Part shown: one piece after another, positions 44,380 through 46,697 of the stretch
Position numbering within the stretch: position 1 is the first letter of the stretch
Layout: the number at the start of each line of letters is the position of its first letter
Source: a virus
Virus record (IMG/VR): IMGVR_UViG_3300023196_003246
Span: 1 to 46,697 of that record
DNA length: 46,697 bases
Strand: one strand, 5' to 3'
Notes under the pieces: model-generated
Seen by the model: the letters and a program-made list of their open reading frames with translations, nothing else
Told to the model about the DNA's origin: nothing
The model's database searches: none
Position numbers and translations under genes: made by a program

Positions 44380-44408
44380 ATTATACTCCATTATAAGGAG
44401 TACGTCAA
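44380..44408 (-). promoter_or_regulatory. Near-consensus sigma70-type promoter for the glycosyltransferase gene
   Basis: On the minus strand TTGACG (44403-44408) and TATAAT (44380-44385) are separated by exactly 17 bases. This is a five-of-six -35 and a perfect -10 box with ideal spacing, expected to be read by the host RNA polymerase early in infection. The spacer holds an inverted repeat TACTCC-N7-GGAGTA, which could be an operator. Confidence 0.8.
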
Positions 44409-44599
44409 TTTTTTACTTCGGTTATTACGATACTATCCTTATCTACTTCCATATTAATCTCTGTACCCTCAAACCATCCATACTCTGAAATGATCCACTC
44501 AGGTACTTGAATTACATACTCTCCCGTTACAGGATCAACCTCCACAGTAGTAAAATTTTCTCCGGAATTTTTTTGCATAACAGATATTCCTTGTTCCAT
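44405..44599 (-). CDS. AbrB/SpoVT-like small protein, 64 aa
   Basis: The core TTVEVDPVTGEYVIQVPEWI followed by SEYGWFEGTEINMEVD and DSIVITEV has the beta-alpha-beta-beta pattern of swapped-hairpin AbrB (MazE/SpoVT) DNA-binding proteins, in which two chains intertwine. It could regulate transcription, but AbrB folds also occur as antitoxins; no toxin partner is adjacent. Alternative start: Met8 (44578), which has AAGGA 9 bases before it, whereas the first ATG has none. Its stop overlaps the promoter of the glycosyltransferase gene, which carries a palindrome and a spacer inverted repeat; self or neighbour regulation is plausible but unproven. Confidence 0.65.
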   Translation of the reverse strand: MEQGISVMQKNSGENFTTVEVDPVTGEYVIQVPEWIISEYGWFEGTEINMEVDKDSIVITEVKN

Positions 44600-44610
44600 T
44601 TTTGTTTTAT

Positions 44611-45168
44611 CTATAATTTTATTAAGTTTAACATGTCTGCAATGATATTAAAGTTGAACGATATAATAGTCTTTCTACTCTTTCCATTCGCCATACCTCT
44701 ATGAATCCAATGTGCAGGAAATATTATCATATCCCCCTCATTTACATCTATCTGCATTCTCTTTAAATTATATGGTGAACATATCTCTGTCTTACCACAT
44801 CCATTATCATACTCCAAGTAATATACCCCAGTATAATGTTGCCCATGTATATGCCACCCATGCCCACCATCCTCCAAATACTGCTGAAACCATATTGATT
44901 TCATATCCGCCGCAGTATATGCCATACTATCAATCGCTTCTCCTATTGTCTCCTTATAATACCTATCAAAGGTTCTTACCCATGGACGATTGAAATCCTT
45001 CGCATTATACCAATCATACTTTGCAATACTATCACTATAATATCCATCCTCTACACATAAGGATTCTTCCTCTACTTCAGCAATCTGCTCAAGTATTCTA
45101 TCCCTTATCTCTAAGTGCCCCCTTACTTTAGTATGAATAAGACAATCACTAAATTCAACCTTATGCAT
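44611..45168 (-). CDS. 2-oxoglutarate/Fe(II)-dependent oxygenase-like protein, 185 aa
   Basis: Resembles small double-stranded beta-helix 2OG-Fe(II) oxygenases that are frequent in cyanophages. Visible features are GHGWHIHGQHYTGVYYLEY (residues 103-121; His106 and His108 would be in the metal-binding HxH segment), then GDMIIFPAHWIHRGM (146-159, distal His156) and SRKTIISFNFN with Arg165 suited to bind the 2OG carboxylate. The canonical acidic ligand of the HxD motif is not obvious; the second His stands in its place, so activity is uncertain. Substrate unknown; hydroxylation of nucleic acid, protein or a small molecule is possible. A candidate promoter lies 28-57 bases upstream. Confidence 0.78.
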   Translation of the reverse strand: MHKVEFSDCLIHTKVRGHLEIRDRILEQIAEVEEESLCVEDGYYSDSIAKYDWYNAKDFNRPWVRTFDRYYKETIGEAIDSMAYTAADMKSIWFQQYLEDGGHGWHIHGQHYTGVYYLEYDNGCGKTEICSPYNLKRMQIDVNEGDMIIFPAHWIHRGMANGKSRKTIISFNFNIIADMLNLIKL

Positions 45169-45195
45169 TGGATTTTTTTATCCGGGAATTTTTTT

Positions 45196-45225
45196 TATAT
45201 AGAGATATCTCTCTGGCAAAAGCAA
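45196..45225 (-). promoter_or_regulatory. Candidate sigma70-type promoter with palindromic spacer, before the oxygenase gene
   Basis: On the minus strand TTGCTT (45220-45225) and TATATA (45196-45201) are 18 bases apart. The spacer is largely the perfect 12-bp palindrome AGAGATATCTCT (45201-45212), a possible operator. The match is weaker than the promoter at 44.4 kb. Confidence 0.45.
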
Positions 45226-45263
45226 GACTTTATAGCTTAATGGTACCTATGCGTTTTATAAAC

Positions 45264-45281
45264 GGGGGGCGGGGGGCGGCG
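45264..45281 (+). other. G-rich tract in the intergenic gap
   Basis: The plus strand holds two runs of six G separated by one C, followed by CGGCG, in the 174-base gap between the oxygenase gene and the 58-aa gene. It is sharply unlike the AT-rich surroundings. Two long G-runs plus flanking GG could allow a G-quadruplex, but the loops would be very short. The remainder of the gap shows no gene. Confidence 0.6.
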
Positions 45282-45312
45282 CAACTGCTAATCACGAACC
45301 AACGCTGCTGTT

Positions 45313-45341
45313 ACTTAGGGGGAGGATTAGTCCCCCTAAGT
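45313..45341 (-). terminator. Strong 11-bp hairpin after the 58-aa gene
   Basis: Perfect inverted repeat ACTTAGGGGGA / TCCCCCTAAGT with a 7-base loop, starting one base past the stop of the 58-aa gene. There is no T-tract on either side, so it may be a terminator of a non-classical type or an RNA-stabilising structure rather than a standard intrinsic terminator. Confidence 0.55.
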
Positions 45342-45342
45342 G

Positions 45343-45519
45343 TTAGTGACGAACGATTAAGTCTTTAGTGTTAAGACTTAGTGCGTCCAATTGTCTATTG
45401 ATTGAATCAATCTGTTCCACATTTTTAGTAAGATGTAAACACATAATTAAGTGATTGCGTCTTTTAAGTGTACGGAATGCATCTGATCTTTGTTGTGCGT
45501 TGGAAAGAATGTTAGTCAT
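45343..45519 (-). CDS. Small protein, 58 aa, function unknown
   Basis: Reading frame MTNILSNAQQRSDAFRTLKR onward, basic in its first half with one Met/Cys-containing hydrophobic stretch (NHLIMCLHL), helical second half (VEQIDSINRQLDALSLN). It sits between two hairpins (45313-45341 downstream, 45547-45564 upstream) like the other small genes of this strip. No Shine-Dalgarno is evident, which lowers confidence. I do not recognise a family. Confidence 0.5.
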   Translation of the reverse strand: MTNILSNAQQRSDAFRTLKRRNHLIMCLHLTKNVEQIDSINRQLDALSLNTKDLIVRH

Positions 45520-45546
45520 AATTAATCAGAAAGGTTAAAGAATAGG

Positions 45547-45564
45547 AGGGGCATTGCTGCCCCT
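45547..45564 (-). terminator. Hairpin after the 92-aa gene
   Basis: Perfect 7-bp inverted repeat AGGGGCA / TGCCCCT with loop GCAA (minus strand), 10 bases past the stop of the 92-aa gene and followed by the moderately T-rich CCTATTCTTT. A weak terminator or RNA-end hairpin. Confidence 0.5.
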
Positions 45565-45574
45565 TAGATTTAAT

Positions 45575-45853
45575 TTACAACCAGTCGTGCCACTTAGTAC
45601 CGAATGATGCCATCATATCGTCATCGGATGGATCCCAGTCTGCTGACTCCTCCTCCCAGACCTCCTCAATGGCACCCCACTGATCTTGCGCTACAGGTCG
45701 ACCTGATACCTGTTCGAACCACTCAAGGGCATCGTCAACGGAGCACCCAGCGTGTTCCTGAATATATTCGCGGATCGCAGGAAGATCCAAGATCGCGTAT
45801 CGATCCTGCTCCCGCTCATAAGCATCGAGTGAGGTGTTGTGGAAATCGGTCAT
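45575..45853 (-). CDS. Small acidic protein, 92 aa, function unknown
   Basis: Starts MTDFHNTSLDAYEREQDRYA and is strongly acidic toward the end (EEVWEEESADWDPSDDD), finishing WHDWL. The middle EYIQEHAGCSVDDALEWFEQ looks helical. I chose the ATG at 45853, which is exactly where the repeated leader element ends; a TTG 15 bases upstream in the same frame also reads open. The leader differs by one base (45865) from the two copies before the duplicated gene. GC content is visibly higher than in the structural genes. Family not recognised. Confidence 0.6.
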   Translation of the reverse strand: MTDFHNTSLDAYEREQDRYAILDLPAIREYIQEHAGCSVDDALEWFEQVSGRPVAQDQWGAIEEVWEEESADWDPSDDDMMASFGTKWHDWL

Positions 45854-45910
45854 CGGTCTGGGTTTCAACTGAATTAATTGTACAGCATCAGGGACCGAAT
45901 CACGATCCCT
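45851..45910 (-). repeat. Hairpin-plus-leader element, copy 1
   Basis: About 60 bases made of a hairpin (AGGGATC / GGTCCCT, loop GTGATTC, 45890-45910) followed on the minus strand by a 36-base leader ending in the ATG of the 92-aa gene. The leader holds TACAAT, a possible -10 box. The same element recurs 311 and 622 bases further right, with one mismatch here at 45865. Confidence 0.8.
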
Positions 45911-45921
45911 TAAGGTTTAAT

Positions 45922-46164
45922 TCACAATGCTTTGCAATGGTAGGTGATCGCGATTAAGTCATCATGATGATCGAACCACGTCCAACGGTAGGCGCTGCAA
46001 GGATCGCGCTCCCACTCGCATCGGTAAACGATATGAGTCATCATCGGTTGATCGATCGGACGCTTAATAGTTTGAGCGCCTAGGGTCATTGTCGGACCGG
46101 TCCGGAAGGTCAGCACTTCACAAACCTCATATGTGACAGTGGGAGAAACAGTGTTAGCAAGCAT
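45922..46164 (-). CDS. Duplicated small protein, copy 1, 80 aa, function unknown
   Basis: Starts MLANTVSPTVTYEVCEVLTF and ends in a region rich in Trp, His and Asp (RWTWFDHHDDLIAITYHCKA). Three Cys and the HHDD cluster could bind metal, but no known motif is complete. The frame is identical to the second copy. The stop is followed by CCTTAAGG and then the hairpin-leader element of the next gene. The chosen ATG is the end of the leader; TTG 46179 is an in-frame alternative. Family not recognised. Confidence 0.6.
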   Translation of the reverse strand: MLANTVSPTVTYEVCEVLTFRTGPTMTLGAQTIKRPIDQPMMTHIVYRCEWERDPCSAYRWTWFDHHDDLIAITYHCKAL

Positions 46165-46221
46165 CGGTCTGGGTTCCAACTGAATTAATTGTACAGCATC
46201 AGGGACCGAATCACGATCCCT
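46162..46221 (-). repeat. Hairpin-plus-leader element, copy 2
   Basis: Same element as at 45851-45910, with the hairpin at 46201-46221 and the leader ending at the ATG 46164 of the first duplicated gene. It carries GGAACCC where copy 1 has GAAACCC, so the weak ribosome-site-like GGA is present here. Confidence 0.8.
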
Positions 46222-46232
46222 TAAGGTTTAAT

Positions 46233-46475
46233 TCACAATGCTTTGCAATGGTAGGTGATCGCGATTAAGTCATCATGATGATCGAACCACGTCCAACGGT
46301 AGGCGCTGCAAGGATCGCGCTCCCACTCGCATCGGTAAACGATATGAGTCATCATCGGTTGATCGATCGGACGCTTAATAGTTTGAGCGCCTAGGGTCAT
46401 TGTCGGACCGGTCCGGAAGGTCAGCACTTCACAAACCTCATATGTGACAGTGGGAGAAACAGTGTTAGCAAGCAT
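46233..46475 (-). CDS. Duplicated small protein, copy 2, 80 aa, function unknown
   Basis: Identical in DNA and protein to the gene at 45922-46164, including its downstream CCTTAAGG and hairpin. With no silent differences at all, the copies either arose very recently or are kept identical by recombination; an assembly error is also possible. No recognised domain. Confidence 0.6.
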   Translation of the reverse strand: MLANTVSPTVTYEVCEVLTFRTGPTMTLGAQTIKRPIDQPMMTHIVYRCEWERDPCSAYRWTWFDHHDDLIAITYHCKAL

Positions 46476-46532
46476 CGGTCTGGGTTCCAACTGAATTAAT
46501 TGTACAGCATCAGGGACCGAATTGCGATCCCC
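46473..46532 (-). repeat. Hairpin-plus-leader element, copy 3 (diverged hairpin)
   Basis: The leader part (46473-46522) is identical to copy 2, but the far side of the hairpin has changed: GGGATC GCAATTC GGTCCC. The paired bases are kept while the loop and flank differ, which suggests the hairpin structure matters. It follows the stop of the partial gene at the right edge. Confidence 0.7.
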
Positions 46533-46543
46533 TTACAATTGCT

Positions 46544-46697
46544 TTAGAAAGCGACTAACTGATCGATGTCCCACTGATCGACCTCTTCAGCAGGCATGGA
46601 GCACCATTGATTGACGTGCTTCGTTGTGGTGATGCTGTAGCGGGTGCTGCTGCGGATCCACCCCTTACCGGGCACCAGAGCAGCGACAGCAGTTCTG
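46544..46697 (-). CDS. Partial small protein, C-terminal ~50 aa (cut by window edge)
   Basis: An open frame enters from the right edge and stops at 46544. The visible residues begin RTAVAALVPGKGWIRSSTRY and end EEVDQWDIDQLVAF. The start lies outside the window. GC content and gene spacing match the neighbouring small genes, and it is followed by the third hairpin-leader element. Family not recognised. Confidence 0.5.
   Translation of the reverse strand, partial: RTAVAALVPGKGWIRSSTRYSITTTKHVNQWCSMPAEEVDQWDIDQLVAF

Larger units (their letters stand above)
45866..46487 (-). repeat. Exact tandem duplication, two 311-bp units
   Basis: 45866-46176 and 46177-46487 read identically base for base. 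Allowing one mismatch, the identity extends so that 45851-46211 matches 46162-46522 (361 bases), because the leader element is present a third time. Each unit contains one complete 80-aa gene and one hairpin-leader element. The direct repeats of the leader give an obvious route for unequal recombination. Confidence 0.95.

Noticed and set aside
45225-45305. tRNA-like stretch on the plus strand (TAGCTTAATGGTA resembling a D-arm, then an anticodon-like loop TTTATAA)
   Set aside because: The D-stem has no pairing partner, the anticodon stem pairs only three bases, and no T-arm (GGTTCGA-type) follows. At most a decayed relic; not callable as a tRNA.
45168-45368. 66-codon plus-strand frame across the G-rich tract
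   Set aside because: No ribosome site, overlaps a hairpin and the start of minus-strand genes, and composition is driven by the G-run.
45866-46487. CRISPR array or integrated element at the direct repeats
   Set aside because: The repeat unit is 311 bp with a full gene inside and only two copies; no short regularly spaced repeats, no transposase, no terminal inverted repeats.

Overview
The window looks like the virion-structure half of a marine T4-like cyanophage genome (a myovirus infecting Synechococcus or Prochlorococcus). Every gene I can support lies on the minus strand, so transcription runs from the right end toward position 1. Read that way, the window gives baseplate wedge genes 25-6-7-8, a replaced fibre/collar block, neck and terminase genes 13-14-15-16-17, tail genes 18-19, portal 20, prohead genes 67-like/21/22 and the start of major capsid gene 23. 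This is T4 order apart from gene 25, and T4 genes 9-12 and wac are absent as such. The gp20/gp23 sequences, several small cyanophage-type proteins and the AT-rich composition point to a cyanophage. The exact host cannot be read from the sequence.

Layout, right to left. (a) 46.7-45.3 kb: a GC-richer strip of very small unknown genes separated by hairpins. It includes an exact 311-bp tandem duplication of an 80-aa gene, and a hairpin-plus-leader element occurs three times. (b) 45.2-43.2 kb: auxiliary genes with host-type (sigma70-like) promoters: a 2OG-Fe(II) oxygenase-like protein, an AbrB-like small protein, a glycosyltransferase-like protein and two tiny conserved proteins, closed by a clear intrinsic terminator at 43.23 kb. 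(c) 43.2-42.25 kb: three small unknown genes. (d) 42.2-25.5 kb: gp25, gp6, an enormous 4272-aa gp7 and gp8. (e) 25.5-15.5 kb: a 2461-aa structural protein and five small or fibre-like proteins, in the place of T4 genes 9-12 and wac. (f) 15.5-8 kb: neck, terminase, and a strange 676-aa Cys/Lys-rich modular protein between the two terminase subunits. (g) 8-0 kb: sheath, tube, portal, prohead core, protease, scaffold and capsid.

Regulation. Exact TATAAATA octamers, the T4 late-promoter sequence, lie 19-36 bases before the starts of gene 25, gene 8, the 75-aa fibre gene, the 67-like gene and gene 22. Close variants precede genes 18 and 23. Many cistrons are packed with 1-base TAATG stop/start overlaps, so late transcripts are probably long and translationally coupled.

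Most interesting points: the perfect tandem gene duplication flanked by repeated leaders; the 676-aa protein whose Cys-rich modules are separated by sites resembling prohead-protease cleavage sites; a Gly-Tyr-Pro repeat module shared by four virion genes (14, the 2461-aa gene, 8 and 7); and a YHYH-like domain buried in the giant gp7. Functions are assigned from remembered family features and gene order; no database search was run.
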